A stretch of DNA of 64,000 nucleotides, from contig VXAU01001099.1 of the NCBI GenBank assembly GCA_013399695.1, positions 186,001 through 250,000 on the forward strand. The letters run 5' to 3'. The notes under the pieces are model-generated. The model was not told the DNA's origin. It searched no databases and was given only the letters and a program-made list of their open reading frames with translations. Of this stretch, positions 1 to 13,800 are shown piece by piece (position 1 is the stretch's first letter; every line of letters starts with the position of its first letter). The stretch comes from Formicarius rufipectus. Lineage: Eukaryota; Chordata; Aves; Passeriformes; Formicariidae. The position numbers and the translations under genes are program-made.

Positions 1-3000
1 ACTGCTCCTTCCAGAGTTCTGTACATTAAATTGCACTAGTATAATTGTACAGTTCTCAGGTCTTTAACTTTGTTATTTCAGTTCTGTGTCCAGTATAACA
101 GATACAGCCTTTTTTAAAGTAATCTTATCCCAAATGCAGTTTTGGGGGACTTTTTATAGAATGAGAGGTTTTGTTTAAAAGAAATAAGAAAAAGAGAAAA
201 ATAGTCCAGTTCAATAAGTAGCAGGAGACATCAGAACCACCAAAAGGGCATTTTTTCCCAATCTAATAGAATGTGCTCATCTTTTGCAAACAGGAGAGTT
301 TGTTGTTTTTTGTTTTTTGTTTTTTTTAACTAGTAATGAAGATGTGATCTTAAATTTAAGTAGCTTTTATGAGGTCTATGCAAGAGCAGTATGATTGTCA
401 TGCAGCAAGCCACTTACGCACGTGAAAATCTCAAGACAAATTTCAATGCACAGAAGTCTGTTTGAGGATGTTTGGAATAATCTAATCTACTATTTCAAAT
501 TTAATTTAGGTTTAAGAAGGTTTTTTTTATACTTATGTTGTGTCCCTGCCACAGTTACATGCTGAGAGTGTTGCACATCATATAAGATTAAGGTCAGTTA
601 GTGGTGCTATAAGTGCTTATTTTTCTTCTGCTGTCTCCTTCTCTTTTAAAATGAAGCATCACTGCAATTCTGTGATTAAAACACTGTGTCTTGAAGCATG
701 ATGAGAGACCTTGGCTGGCTTCCAACTGTGATTAAGCCAGTGATTTTTGGCCTAAAGGGTCATGAGAAATCAGAACTTCACCCACTCTTTAATCAGAACT
801 GATTAAGAAGTGGTGGCTTGCTTGCTGTTTGGTACTGCATTACCTACCATGTGGAGCTTATTGCTCTATCAATGGCCCCAGGAAAATTCAACCTCAGAAG
901 GATTTAGTGGACGAGATACTTCAAACTCACAGGAATTCTTGAGTATTTTATCTTTCAGTTAAGCAATTTGAGAGGAAGTCTGCATTTTAGAAACTCCTTA
1001 GAATCCTCTTGAAGGAAATGTGAATTTTTCTAAGGCATCTTTTAGACATAAGGACCTAGATTTTGTAAAATTCTTCAGGTATTTGATGTGGCTCACACAA
1101 CTCTCTCCAAAGGCCTGCACAGGAAAAAAAGGAGAGAGGGGAGCAATGGCAACATTCGCTGTTCTAGAAGTAGATTTAAGGGGCAATGGAAATACTGGAA
1201 ACATGGGTAAGTGATGACAAAAAATATCCAGTTCATCAGCTGGTGTCTCACATATCTGCTGCCTCTTGGATGAAAGACTACTAAAATGTCAGTTGGAGAG
1301 CCCTCTTATTTAGTTGGTGAGTAGATTTATGGAGAAGCTTGATAGTTATGCCAGGAAGTCAATTGACACGGAGTGTAGAGCTCATGGGAAGAGTTTCAAA
1401 TTATCTGAACTGGAAATGATTACAGTGATATGGGAAAATAACTCCCCATTTTTTATTTTTTTTTTTTAAATTTCATAGCACAAACTGTGTCTTCTATTAT
1501 TGAAGACTTCTGAGAGTCTTCCTCTGGTACCTAACTAGAACAGGAACACAAATGTTTGAACACTTCTGCCTCTGAAAGGCATTTTCCTTCTTTTCAGCTT
1601 TGCTTTGGGCACTGGAACAGCACAGATTTTGTCAGGGAAACCTTTGTCCATGTTAAGAGTGTGCATGTGTATTTAGTGCATGTGTGTATATATATAAATA
1701 CATCAGTGATTTATGTCTGGCTCTGCTCTTTGAATATGACAATATGATAGCCCAGAATACCAGATGGGAAAGTGATGGGGTTTTGTCTATTGCCATGGTC
1801 AAGTTGGTGACCATTACTAGTCAAATGAACTGAAAGATTCCCGTCTGCTTCATTTGGGGTAGGCCAATGGCAATTTGATGGTGTGTCAAAAGAAACAAAG
1901 AAGTATGCACTTTTAATGGACTTTGTAATCTTCTATTGGACAGTCATTAGAGGGCAATTTTCATAATATACATAGTCCAGAGCTATGTTATTTTGCTTAA
2001 AATGTCATACAGGCTTGGGTATGTATTAATAAGCTTAACAATATATATTATAGCCTGAGAAGTTAATAGCCTTAATGTACTGGACAATGTTTCTACAGAT
2101 TAATGAGTCTATGTCTTAAGATCTTTCAGTTCAAATAGAACAGAAAATGAGGCAGAAATAAGTAAATATGCTCTGAAAACATTAGGACTAATAAGAACCC
2201 CAAAGAATTACTTGGCTCGTTGTTCTACACAGCAGTATGCTGGCAATCCCAGGAAAGGCTGGAAAATAGGAAATCTGATTATGGTAGCCATGCAGCTGGA
2301 ATAATGTGAAACTGGTGACTATGGCCAAAATGTGGCAAGACAGTAAATTAATTAGTAGACAATTAAGGGACTAAAGAGAGTCTACACAAGGTGCTCTTAG
2401 TTTTTAAGGGGAGAAATGCTTAGGAAGTTAGAAAGGACACATTTGAAGAATTGCAAGATAATCTGAACATCTAATGCAGATAATGATTGGGTCTTGAATG
2501 CATGATCACTGTATAGGTAAAGTAAATTAGAAGTGAACAATAAGACTTGGGGTAAAAGACGATAGCAACTGTGTATGGATTACACATTGCATAAGGAACT
2601 TATTCTGTTTAAAATAAATTAGGAAAAAAAAAAGAGCAGCTTGTAGTCTATTTTTATACAGATGGTGAGTTTAACCTCACTGTGACTTTTTTCACCCCTG
2701 TCTGATCCCTCTCTTGTATAATGTTGGGTTTGCTATCCATTGCACAGTCCTGAACTGAAAAATAGGGATGGCAAATCCAGCAGTGTAAAGAGATGTATGT
2801 CAGGACAAGGCTGAGTGTGTGTCACACTACTGGAAGAAGGGTTCAAGGCCAACAATAGCCAGGGAGTGAGCAACTGTTCCTTGGATCTCAAATGGTAAGA
2901 TGAGACTCACTAGAGCTTCTAGGGAATAAGTGGTCTTCAGAAAGCTGAGAACAGTCAATATGGTAATGCAGTAGAAAGACCCCTGAAAGCACCAATGGTA

Positions 3001-4179
3001 CATAAACTGAGAAAGTAAATATACTAAAGTCTTTCTTGTCATGTTCAGAATGTTGGCTATGACCTGAATGTTAACAGAGGTACCATAGGTGACAAATTCT
3101 GCAGGTTACTCACTGAAGGTTAAAGATTAATCATATAGATTGGATGTTTTCGAACAGTCTAGCCTTTTGAACTTAATAACTAGTTCATGAGAAGTATTTA
3201 ATTTAACTATGATTTTCTTCAAATAGCTCAGAGAAGACAGGTGAACAAGATATGTTGAAACAAGATATATATTGTTTCTCTTTAAAAGCAAAGAGAAAAA
3301 GAAAATGGAGACAGAATTATATAGATCTCCAGTTTAAACTTAATCATCGTGAAAAAACTATTACAACCACAACAAACTCTCTTTCAAACAGGAACATATA
3401 TTCAAACAAACCATTTTAACCATATAAAACTTAACAAGTAGATGAGCAACAGTCAGCAAGGATGTATCATGAAGAAATCATAAATATATGATAATATATG
3501 AACATAATGTGATAAATATAATTGTATTCTATGACATGTGGATGGAGAGTCAGATGTCAGGTTTTTACCACAATAAGGTTTCTGAAGGTTTTACATGATA
3601 ATCTGATATTCAAAACAGAGAAACATTGACTAAATAAAATTACTCTTACTTGGCTGTGTATTATACAGTTGCAATATCTTATGCAAAGAATAGATATACA
3701 TTGCTAACTCTCAACAATTACATGGGATCTACAGGGGTGAGCTCTTTGTTTGGTATTATATTTTCAGATTATGTCTAACTGAAACAACATTCAAATATAT
3801 TGGTAGAAAAAAATTCGGAAAACTTAAATGTATTTTGGAGTTTTTAAGCTGATCAAATATATTTGATTAGTTGACCAAATGGATTATAAAATTTTTAGAG
3901 CATTTGTTTCCTACTATTTCCTCAAAAAGGAGGAAATAATAAGAAACACACACAGAGCTGATGGGGTTTGCACTATTGAAATCAGTGGGAGCCTTATTGC
4001 TGAAAGTCAAGCCCTCAGGAACTTCATGCTGTGTTTATGTAAAGACAGGGTAAAAGCTAAAATTCAAGCCAACAACTTTGAATTAAGATTCCATATCTTA
4101 CTTAAATGTTCATGTACCTTTTCTTATATTCAGCATGATTTGTATTCCATAGGCTAATTTCCATAGTTTGCTAACTCTC
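1..4179. other. Unique AT-rich non-coding DNA
   Basis: I see no gene, RNA or clear transposon. Open frames are short (largest about 92 codons at 3879-4157, plus strand) and resemble no family I know. Small items: a T/G-rich tract near 300-330, a short TG/TA run near 1680-1700, and a 16-bp perfect palindrome at 3852-3867 (ATCAAATA plus its reverse complement). A phrase near 3977-3990 (GAAATCAGTGGGAGCC) recalls an old reptile/bird interspersed repeat, but I cannot name the family. Confidence 0.6.
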
Positions 4180-4256
4180 TTTGTCAAGAAGTTTTTATTA
4201 GCCTCAGTTTATTCACTTTTAACTCATTCTGCCTCCTTATTAGGGTTAGCTGAACA
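4180..4256 (+). mobile_element. Candidate ancient MIR SINE fragment
   Basis: The plus strand reads CCTCAGTTT, then a TTCACTTTTAA stretch, then CTGCCTCCTTATTAGGGTT. This follows the order of the MIR core and 3' part (CCTCAGTTTCCTCATCTGTAAAA ... ACCTACCTCATAGGGTT). Divergence is high, as expected for a SINE family that stopped moving long before birds arose. The 5' tRNA-like part is not visible. The match is by eye and could be partly chance. Confidence 0.4.
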
Positions 4257-7129
4257 CTACGGCTGGTTCCTCAAAAGGTACATGAAGGTCATGGGATCTT
4301 CCTGGGACAATAGGAAGGTAAGAGAGGATCTACGCTGCAATTAAATTCACTTCTCTGGATAATGTCAGGAAGGATATTTATAAGGTTTAGTGATGACACC
4401 AGAATGGTTCCAACAGATTCAGCTTTTCTCCATTATTTTTGCTATACCATAATGAAGTACATTATGCTGAAGCAGACTTACCCAGAAAGCCTACTTACAA
4501 AGGAATTAAAAAAAAAAGGGGGCAAAAAAGGCACAAATAACAAAAATATCTTTGGGTTTAAAAGCTGGAAACTTATTCCATGAAATAACTTCAACCACAT
4601 GAAGAATGCAGACCATCTGTAATGGTATTAACTTTTTTTCTGGGAGTAAAGACAAGTATACAGAGTCTTATAAGTTCTTAAAAATCATTCCCAGATAACA
4701 GATTTGAGTCTTTCTATATTTGCAACTGCTTTTATCCCTGTGTAATTCCACAGACTTCATATGATACAAAGGTGATGGGACATCATGTATTTTTCACCTT
4801 TCTCAGGATGGAAATTTTTGCATACATTCTCTTCTTTCTCATGAACAAGACCACTGTGATTCATCCTACTGGTGCTGAATGAGTATATTCTAGCTGCAAA
4901 CAAATATTTACTTGAGTTTATTATTCTGAAGACTAACTTGAATGAATGGATTCTGTAAATTCTAGACACTATGTGAAATACTCTGATACATTTTCATCAA
5001 AATCACTTTGTTCACTGGAGGAATAGTGGAGTTCTGGAATAATGTATGCTACTGTATTCTGCTAGTGTTCTCAGATAGTTTTTGTGTCCTATGTCTTGTA
5101 GTTGTTACCTAGCCTTTGTCGTGGATGCAGTACATTGGAATGGAAGGTGCAAATAATACAAATGAAGAAATGTAAGAGGAGTGGTAACAAGAAGTCCACA
5201 AAAACTGAGCTTTGCATGTTTGGTTTTCAGTCTCTCATCTCTCTCTCTATTTTTTATTTTTTAAAATTTATTTAATTTTTTAAATTTTTTATTTTGTTAA
5301 ATTAGCAAACCTTAAGGAGTCATAGATATAATGTTACCTTTTTTTCTGTGTGCAGTTTATGGGTACTTTGTTTAATAACTGACTGGCAGTGCAAAGATTT
5401 GTGACTACTTCAACAGAGGCATTTTCTGGTTTCTATTGTATTGTCTCTAAAACATTTCCAGGCACATTTCAAGATGAAAAAATCATATTCAACTGACCAT
5501 CAGATATTTGTCTTTGGTGGTAGGTGCAGAGCTTTAAGTACATTCAGGAAATTATTCTATACTATATTAGGAAGTGTGTTCTAACTAAGATATTTTGAAC
5601 GGATTCTCATGCTTCTATAAATTAACTTCAGTGGCATTAGAGTAAAGGATGTTGTTTAAGTGTGACTCAATTGCTTTCTAAATGATAAATATTAATTTAA
5701 AATTGTCCAGAGAATGTTCATTCATTTCTACCTGCAGACATTCAACCAGAAAAGAGCATCAGCTGTATTGGCATAAAGATGAAATTAATACGAGATTGAC
5801 AAAAAAGTTTAAGAACTTCAAAGAGTGTGTAAATCTAAAATAGAAGTGTTGCAAAAGAACTTCACAAACACGTAAGAAGCAGAAGTATTTACAATAGTCC
5901 GGGATGATACAGTATACTTTTGAAGGTAAAACAAAATATCAAAAAGTCTGAGGCGACATCTGCGTAACTAAATGATTTTCTTTGCATTGCTGTTCACAAT
6001 GCAAAATAGTTGGTTAAAGGAGTTACTATTTAAAGGTGGAAAAAAAAGTTGGAGGACTTTTATTAAAACTTATTTGTCATCTGAAGATGTTTTGCAACAG
6101 TTGGACACTAACAATTGCAAAGATGAGATTCTTCTCTCTTGTGAGATTTCTGACCTTAACTATGGTTTGTAACCACTCACTAAAATGACCTAAATGTAAA
6201 GGGGAAAGTGGTGCCTATATTTAAAAATGGCTCCAAGAAATTGCCAACCACTAAATGTGACTTTAATTCTGCATTAAGTAGTAGAAACTGTAGCACATTA
6301 CAAAATTATTAGAAATGTTGATTAACATAACAAGAGTTGTGAAGAATAAAGAACCAAAGCAATTTTTGTGGCAGTAACTTTTTCTGTGAAATGTTCAAAA
6401 CTTACTGAAGTTTTTCAAAGAGAGCAAATGAATGAGTGATACATATGAGTGTAAAAAGTTAAAATGAAATGAATTTGTAGAGAAAGAAAATGAGTAAGGA
6501 ATGAAAGGGCATAAAAAGTGTTGTCATACCTTAATAACTAATTAAAATATAAGGAAGAATGAGGGCACAAGAAAATAAGCTCTCCATGCTGAATAGGTGA
6601 TCTCATGGATTGCCACAAAGATCCATACCAAAATCATGAGTTTGGCATTTTCTTAGCTTGCACAGGAAAGAGACAAATAGAGAAAAAAATAGCACAAAGT
6701 TATTAATGAAAATCCATTTTAATGAAGAAGTAACAAGGATGATTGCAGATGATTTGGCAACAAATGGTAGCAGTGGAATTTACTGTAGATAAATGAAAAA
6801 GCCTACATCCACAAAGCGAATTACTTTAGCTGCATATACATTAATGGGCTATAAATGTCCTTTTACATTTCAGAAAAGGAATCTTGAAATTGTTATGACT
6901 TTTTAAAAACATCAGCATGTTAAGTTGGGATCTGAAAGCAAAAAATACAGCTACAATCTTGACTAATTCCACCTTTCATCCATTACTTGAAAACTGAGGC
7001 TGTATCTACCCAAGTATTTTATTTCCTGTTGTCAGGGCAATTCTGATCCTCCTGATTTTCCTCATCGCTATCCTGATTTATCCCATTCTCAGAGAATGAC
7101 AGAAACATACATCCCACTTCATGAAACTA
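4257..7129. other. Unique AT-rich non-coding DNA
   Basis: No gene or confident repeat is visible. An A/T-only stretch lies at about 5250-5300. Open frames stay below about 75 codons. Nothing resembles a tRNA, snoRNA or known miRNA seed. Confidence 0.6.
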
Positions 7130-7236
7130 AGCCCGAGCAACCTGATTTAGTTGGTGGCATCCCTGCCCGTGGCAGCAGGACTGAAACCACAGTATCTTCA
7201 AGATCCCTTCCAAATCGAACCACTCTATGATTCTAC
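7130..7236 (+). mobile_element. CR1 LINE 3' end, 5'-truncated
   Basis: This is the last roughly 107 bases of a chicken-repeat-1 (CR1) non-LTR retrotransposon. The order is diagnostic: GAGCAACCTGATTTAGTTGG, then CATCCCTGCCCGTGGCAG, then an AAGATCCCTTCCAA segment, ending in CTCTATGATTCTA. CR1 copies are normally 5'-truncated and end in short ATTCTATG-like repeats, not a poly(A) tail; this one fits. It holds only 3' UTR sequence and no reverse transcriptase. Several substitutions from the usual bird form suggest an old insertion. Confidence 0.88.
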
Positions 7237-7710
7237 ACTTCTATATTTTGGCATCCAGCTGTTGATGGTTGTTAGTTTACAGGACAAGAGCAGATCTAGT
7301 CTGCAGTAACTCTCACCTCTTCCCTCATATGTATAATAATCACTCTGGTTCTGACTTCTGCAACACTGGCAAGTGTAGACATAATGTTTTTCATCCTATC
7401 TCTAGGAGAATATAGCAAAGCCAGCCACTGTACAGAGAGAGATTGTGCAGAGGAGCAAGATGGGAGAGGCATAGAAGTTTCCGGATGGAGATATTAAAAA
7501 CCTCCTATGTTGTAGAGAGGAATGTAGAAGATGTGAAGAAGGAGTATTCATTAGATCTAAAGTGCTGGTAGACACTCAAAAGGGAGACAGCCATGTAGAG
7601 AAACTTCATTAAACCCAGCAACTAATATTGGTAATATTCAGAGGAACCTCTCATTTTTTGAGAACATAATGATGAGTGCATTTCAAGTCACTTTGGAAAG
7701 TGACCTGTCA
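7237..7710. other. Unique spacer
   Basis: Nothing is recognised between the CR1 end and the MIR relic. There is no open frame of note. Confidence 0.6.
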
Positions 7711-7820
7711 TTACCACTATTTTCAGCAAGGAAAATTGAAACATGAAAAGGGAAAGGTGCTTGACCAAGGTCACAGAGGAGGAATATGGCTACATCACAA
7801 AACATGTCTCCTAAACTCCC
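7711..7820 (-). mobile_element. Ancient MIR SINE fragment
   Basis: Read on the plus strand this is the reverse complement of the MIR core. ATTTTCAGCAAGGAAAATTG corresponds to the ATTTTACAGATGAGGAAACTG segment. TTGACCAAGGTCACAGAG (7761-7778) corresponds to CTTGCCCAAGGTCACACAG. A GTCTCCTAAACTCCC end fits the region next to the tRNA-like head. The order and spacing are preserved over about 110 bases, which makes chance unlikely. MIR is shared by amniotes and long dead, so this is a fossil. A phrase TTAATGGGAGTCAAAG just downstream is not part of MIR. Confidence 0.7.
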
Positions 7821-10800
7821 TCTCTGGGCTTGCCCTGACATTAATGGGAGTCAAAGCTTTGTCTGCAAATAGTGGTAGATGAATCAGGATTTCCATTCCC
7901 CTCTAGTAAAGGTGTCTGAAAGACACGTGACTGAGGGCCTGTTAATTGCATGGCTAATACTGAAAGGTTTTAGACAAAGTAGAAGATAGGAAAAAGCCTT
8001 CATTATTTCATTTAGGAGAGTAGACCATGTATAATGAATTCAGGCAGGAAAGCTGTTCCAGTCAGAGTCAGTTTAGGTTCAGAGAAGGGTGAATTGGAAC
8101 TCTTTCTGAGGGCTTGATAATAGATTAAACATATAACACAGCTTATGTAATAGAACTGTGCAGGTGGCGAAGGACTGACTGGTACTGAAGAGTATGAGAG
8201 ATGTCTGTCTTCCATGAGCTTTGTACCTAACTCGGGGAAATCTGTTCTGACACTAGAGGGTCCTTTGATCTAGCAGAAAATGACTAACTAAAAGCTGGAG
8301 AACAAAAAAATAAAGATCAAGTAAGATCAAATAAAATGGACCACTTCATTTTTTCCTCATGAGAGTCCAAGTAAGGAACCAGTAGAGCAGAGGTAAATCT
8401 CAGGGGAGTATCAAAGAATTCAAGTTACCACAGACCTTTCTGAAAACTATGGTCTAATTTGATTGTGAATTGAGGAGCTTTATATAAAGTTTCTGCCAAA
8501 GCAGGGTAAATTTCTACTGTGGCTTGAGTGTATTTTATTTGGCTCATGCCTAAGTTCCTGATTCTTCTCTTGTATATCTCCATGAAGAAAATACATTTTT
8601 CAGGGATGGTAGTAGATTTAAAAGGTAACACTGATGAAAACAAGCACACACTGAGTACCTACTTTCCCCCATACAGTTTTTCTGTGGATCTAGATACTTC
8701 TCAGTGCAGCATTTCTTGTACCCGTTATGGAGCTGCCAGTTTGGATTTCAACCATCCCAGAAGCCATCCCGAGCACATTTTTTCTAACAGTTATTGAATA
8801 ACTTGAACTCATTCGGTATCCCTTGGGTGTAACCTGCCAGAAATCCTCTCAGGGGCACCTGACATTACTATTTAGAGAACCAACAAAGGAACTGGATCAT
8901 ATCTGAGTAGCAGGAGAATGTGTGGAGTGGTCAGATCAGTCTTTCCCTTCGAAGCAATCTCTCCTCTTATTCTGTAACACTCTGCATAAATATGGTTCCT
9001 TGTTTTAAAAGAAATGACAAACTGATGACAGTCCATCTGGGCTCAGCTGCTTTCCTATAGCACATATCAGTCATCACTATAAGGTATAAGCAGCTCCACT
9101 AAAAATGTGGATATATTCCAGAAAAAAAAAATAGTTTTCCACATAATACCAGCTGCATCTTTCCATATTTTTCCCTATTTAGTAATTTTTAAACCATGCA
9201 ACCGTTATATAATAAACATTTTGAGCAATATGTTCTGAAAACTGAATTAGACACCTATTTCCAAAAGGGTACCGATGTATAGGTTGTCTTTTCATTCTGA
9301 AACTTTTATTCTTTAGCTAAGTTTTCTAACTTTTCTTTAATGCCCCTAAAGTCCAGACTCTCACAGAGACATTTGAAGCTGACAAGACTGCATGCATTAA
9401 AAATACTTAAACTGTCTTAACATATGAAAGCACCAGCGTTTCCAAGCATCCATTTGTATTGCCTTATGAGTGAATCATGGAAATGAAAGGCGAGAAGTTC
9501 ACAGACTTGTTAGAGGATTCCATGAGGTGTTTTGAGGAAAGCAAATTTTAAAAAGAGCTATAATGAAAAAAACTGGGTTCAGTAATGCTGGTTGATTAAA
9601 CAAGTAAACAGAGCATAACTTATTATTTTCAGACTAGCTAAAGAATGAGTTTCCAGAGTATTTTTTTAAGTGCTGTCTTCTCTCATGTGCTCTTTCCTTC
9701 TGAACAAGGCAGTAGATTAAATCTATGTTTAACAAGTAGATGTTTTGTTCCCCATCTAGGTTCTTTGTAATTTTGTCATTAATGGAACTAGCAATGTGCC
9801 AGCTATTGCCTTTTCTATCCACTCTGTTCCTACTCCAGCTGTCCCTGTTTTGGCTGTGGGTCCTGCTAGAAAATCATCTATTCTCCAGCCTCTTGCACCC
9901 TCCTCAGCCCTGGAGCTGAGATTTTAATGCCTCTCGCTAACCTAGCCTGGGATTTATCTATTTTCCCTGACTCTGCCAGGCAACCAGGGTAAGAGTTTGT
10001 CACACTCCATCCCTCATTAGTAAATAGCTATTTATTTGCCTCGAGTCTTCACACTAATCACTGTGGTTGTCCTTTCAAGCTTCCTGTGATGTTGTTTCAG
10101 TTTGCTGGCTCTCAGGCGGTCACGCATTAGGGAGAGCTGGCTGGCAATCCATCACATCACTTTACACCCCACCACACAGCTTGACTGACGAGCTGACATG
10201 ATCCCACACTTGGCAGCACAACATGACTGTTTAAAATGTGGGAGTGGGTCATACTAGCCCTCTTAAAACTCCTTACTCATTTCAGACCAAGATTCACCAC
10301 ATTTCCACCATGAAATAAAAGTACCTTTTCTTCAAAAAGAGAAAAAGAAAAGAAATCCTTGATGCATTAGAACAATTTCTATACTTTAGCAATGCAGAAT
10401 TCTGAATCTGGATATTTACATGAAAATCTGGTATAACTAATAGTTAAAAAAAAGGACCATAAACAACCAAAACAAAAAACTTCTACTCTTGGTATGATTA
10501 TTTGAGTTCCAAGAGGCTAAGAGCTTCCAGGGATAGTCAGGTGGGAAATGCTCTGAAGACAAAACAGATGCCTTAAGCCTGGCTTAAGTTTCAGTCCTAC
10601 AGCTGTCTCTGTATGACTCAAGGTTGGTCACTCAGGTAAGATTTTTAAAGACATTTAGATGCCGAGCCCTAATTTGAATAATTCCTAATACCGTTAAATA
10701 ATTTTAATCTCCAAGTAAGTTTACTTTCCCTTTATTTCAATTGCATTTTTTCAAAATTCACTATCTTCTCCCCACTGCATGGAAAAACAAACAAAAAAGA

Positions 10801-13800
10801 GGTTTGGTAGAATTACAAGAATAACTGAGGAAGATGGATAGAATGTAGCACTTTTACTCCTCCCTATTCCAGTAAAGACCCCAGACTTACCATGTACTGG
10901 GAATGTTCTGGTAAGTAACCCTCAAAACTCCCATACTTTTCTAAGTGTAACATTTTGGAATTCTGTTACCACTGTTTTGGCACCTGGTACACATTGTGCT
11001 AGTGGAGATGCCTTTACTTTCAGTGTATCATGTAGCTACCAAACCCTCTGTGTTTTAGCTTCATTTCAGGCATGGTCTATTCATTGAACCTTTAACTGCA
11101 TGGAATTTGGAGTTATAGTTGGTTTTTTTGTTTTTATTTTATTTTATAGAGTCTGGTAATGTTATATATAGATAGGAAAATCTTTTACTGATAGTCTTTC
11201 TATTCCTCTTCTTCAGTTTTATCCACCATAAACTTCAGTTTGTGAAGTATCATCCTGTCTTTCAAAGCCACGAAAGGTCATTCAGTCCTTCCTATATTTA
11301 ATCCCCCACCCACTGTTTTTCCTCATTTTTACTACCTCACATATATCCATAGTGCTGAATATATAAGAAAAGAAAAAATATTTCTCTGGTGACAACTGTG
11401 ACAAATGTTCGTTCATTACCTTCAAGCACTATTAAATTATTTTCTTAATTGTAACAAATTAATATTTAAACCTTTTTTACATTTAAGACAGTTTTAATAA
11501 GAGAATTTTATCAGAATTATGAAGGACTGAAACCACACTTCTTCTGTCTTATATGGAAACTAACAGGAAAAGTTCAGAAGTGTATACCTGAAGAAAAACC
11601 AAGGTGAAGCCATGAGGAAAATATCCTTTGGTATTCAAAGTTCACTTACAGCCTAAGTTCTACCATTTTTTAAATTTATGAATAAATAGACAGCTTGATG
11701 GAGTTACTGATAAGAGGAGTATAAATCATACCTAATAATTCATTGCAGCTTTCATTCATCTAGAATTTGAGGTCACATCTGTCTGCCTTGCTACATCTGG
11801 CGGAGTGTAATAATTAGGGCCTCTCATGAAAATGAGAATTACAAAAAATTGTATTTGCAGAGATTACTATCTCTTCAAGAAATTTCAGATCCATTTTTAA
11901 TTGATGTAGGTAACAGCTCTGCTGAAGCCAGTTGTACCCTGCTGATAGATGCCTGAAGAGAATCTCTCCTTCCATTCCCAGGTCAGGTTTGGCAAGAGTC
12001 ATGTGGCCTACTGTTTTTTGACTTTGACACTCTCCAGAACATTTGTTACAATTTTGTCTCAGGGGGAAGGTTTGTTCATTCTATTTTGATTTCTAATTTT
12101 ATAAAATAAAAAGTAGTTAAAGCTGAAAGAAAGTTTAAACCACATTTGTTTACATAGATAATGAAATGTTTCTCTAAAATCATCTGAATGACTTAGTTTT
12201 GATCTAAAACATTTCCCTACAATTAGCACTGTCTAATTCTGTTCAAAGGCACAAATTGCCTGTCTACATCTAATATATTTAAAGAGAGTGAGAGGGTAGG
12301 TTTTTAACTCACAAGAAAGGGAGAGTTTCTTCACTCTGAGCAAGTCAAAGATTAAAAGAAGAAGCAATTAATATTTCTTTTAATGGCTTTTTGCATACAG
12401 TTGCTTTTCTTGAATACAAAGTTAAATGCAGTAGAGCTGTTATTTGTCCTTTATTTTTCCACACCCTGTGGGAGTATGTCAGATGACCTGGTGTTCTGTG
12501 CAGAAAGCAACTACAGTAGATTGAAAAAGGGAAGGACTTTGCCCTCACTCATCTGTCTTTAAAGAATGTTGTCCAGGGTGACGGATGAGCATATACTAAT
12601 GTAGGAAAGGAGTTCAAGAAAAGGTTTCTGTTTGCTTTCATGGATTCAAGACCACAAATTCTTTTGTACAAGTCTGTTGTGCCAAATCTAGCTCTATAGA
12701 ACTAGGACTGATGAGGGAAAACAAAAAAAAAACAATGGGAACCGAATTTGCAGTGTTATCATATGAGCAGGAATGTCTTCTTGACCCCAAGTTTATTTTC
12801 TGAAGAATAAAACCTGATAGAAGATGTCAGTTTTATCTTAAGCTGCAGAGCTATAAGGATTATTTCAGCTGAGGATCTTAATATTGGTCTCTGCCTTCAC
12901 ACAAGAAATGACACTTATGTAAGGAGATAGCAAAAGCTTTAAGAATTAAAATGAGCTTAAAATGCCAGCTCTGTAGAGTATGGATGCACTTTCCATCTGA
13001 ATTCACACAGACACTGCTAAATTTTCCATTGCTTCTTTAACTTTTGCCAAAAAAGAAGTGAAAATTCAAAGACCAGATGCAGCAGCAAGGTTGTCTGCTG
13101 CTGTCCCTGGTGGGAGTGGGTAGCAAGGAGGCAATAATTGTGGCTTCAAAGTAAAATTTCCAGTTTCCATTAGGAGAGTTTGCTCCTCTGCATTCCCAGT
13201 GTCTCTGCTGCCCCTGAGAAGGCTGTGTTTTTTCAAGGCTCTGGAGCAGATAAGAGGTGGTTTCAGGGCTGTGGCAGTTTCCACCTTGGAGATATTCCTT
13301 TTGTGTGAGATGGGCCGATCTCCAGAAATCCTTAGCAGATATGTGTCCTCTCTCAGCTGGAGGAAGTGGACAAGCCAACTGAGTAGGGTGAGTGCGAGTG
13401 AAGATGTAATTTGGGCTAGTTTTCCTCCCTCTGTCACTCTCAAACCAAGTGGTGGGTTTGTGACTTAGTGAGATAGCTGATAGGCATGGCATGTGTGCAG
13501 AGGTTTTTTTGGTGTTTTTTTNTTTTTTTTCCCTATGGGTAGCGGTAGGGAAAAGAAAAGCCAAAAAAATGTTGAAGACAGAAAGCTATGAGCTTCCAAT
13601 TCCTCTCAGTGCAATATAATGTTTTTATGCTCTTATAATTAAGCGATACCTGGATATAGCTGTGACAGAGGTTAAATGTAGGAAGCCCCATCTGCCACTC
13701 ATATGAAAGTACACAAAATGTCACCATTGTCCTGGCATTTAGTGAGAACGATGAGGATGGGGAAAGCTGGTGTGTCATTTGCCTAAGAATTGTGTTGCCT

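Noticed and set aside
1079..1206. 128-base exon-like segment ending in GGGTAAGT
   Set aside because: The donor is good, but the acceptor has a poor pyrimidine tract and the encoded peptide matches nothing known.
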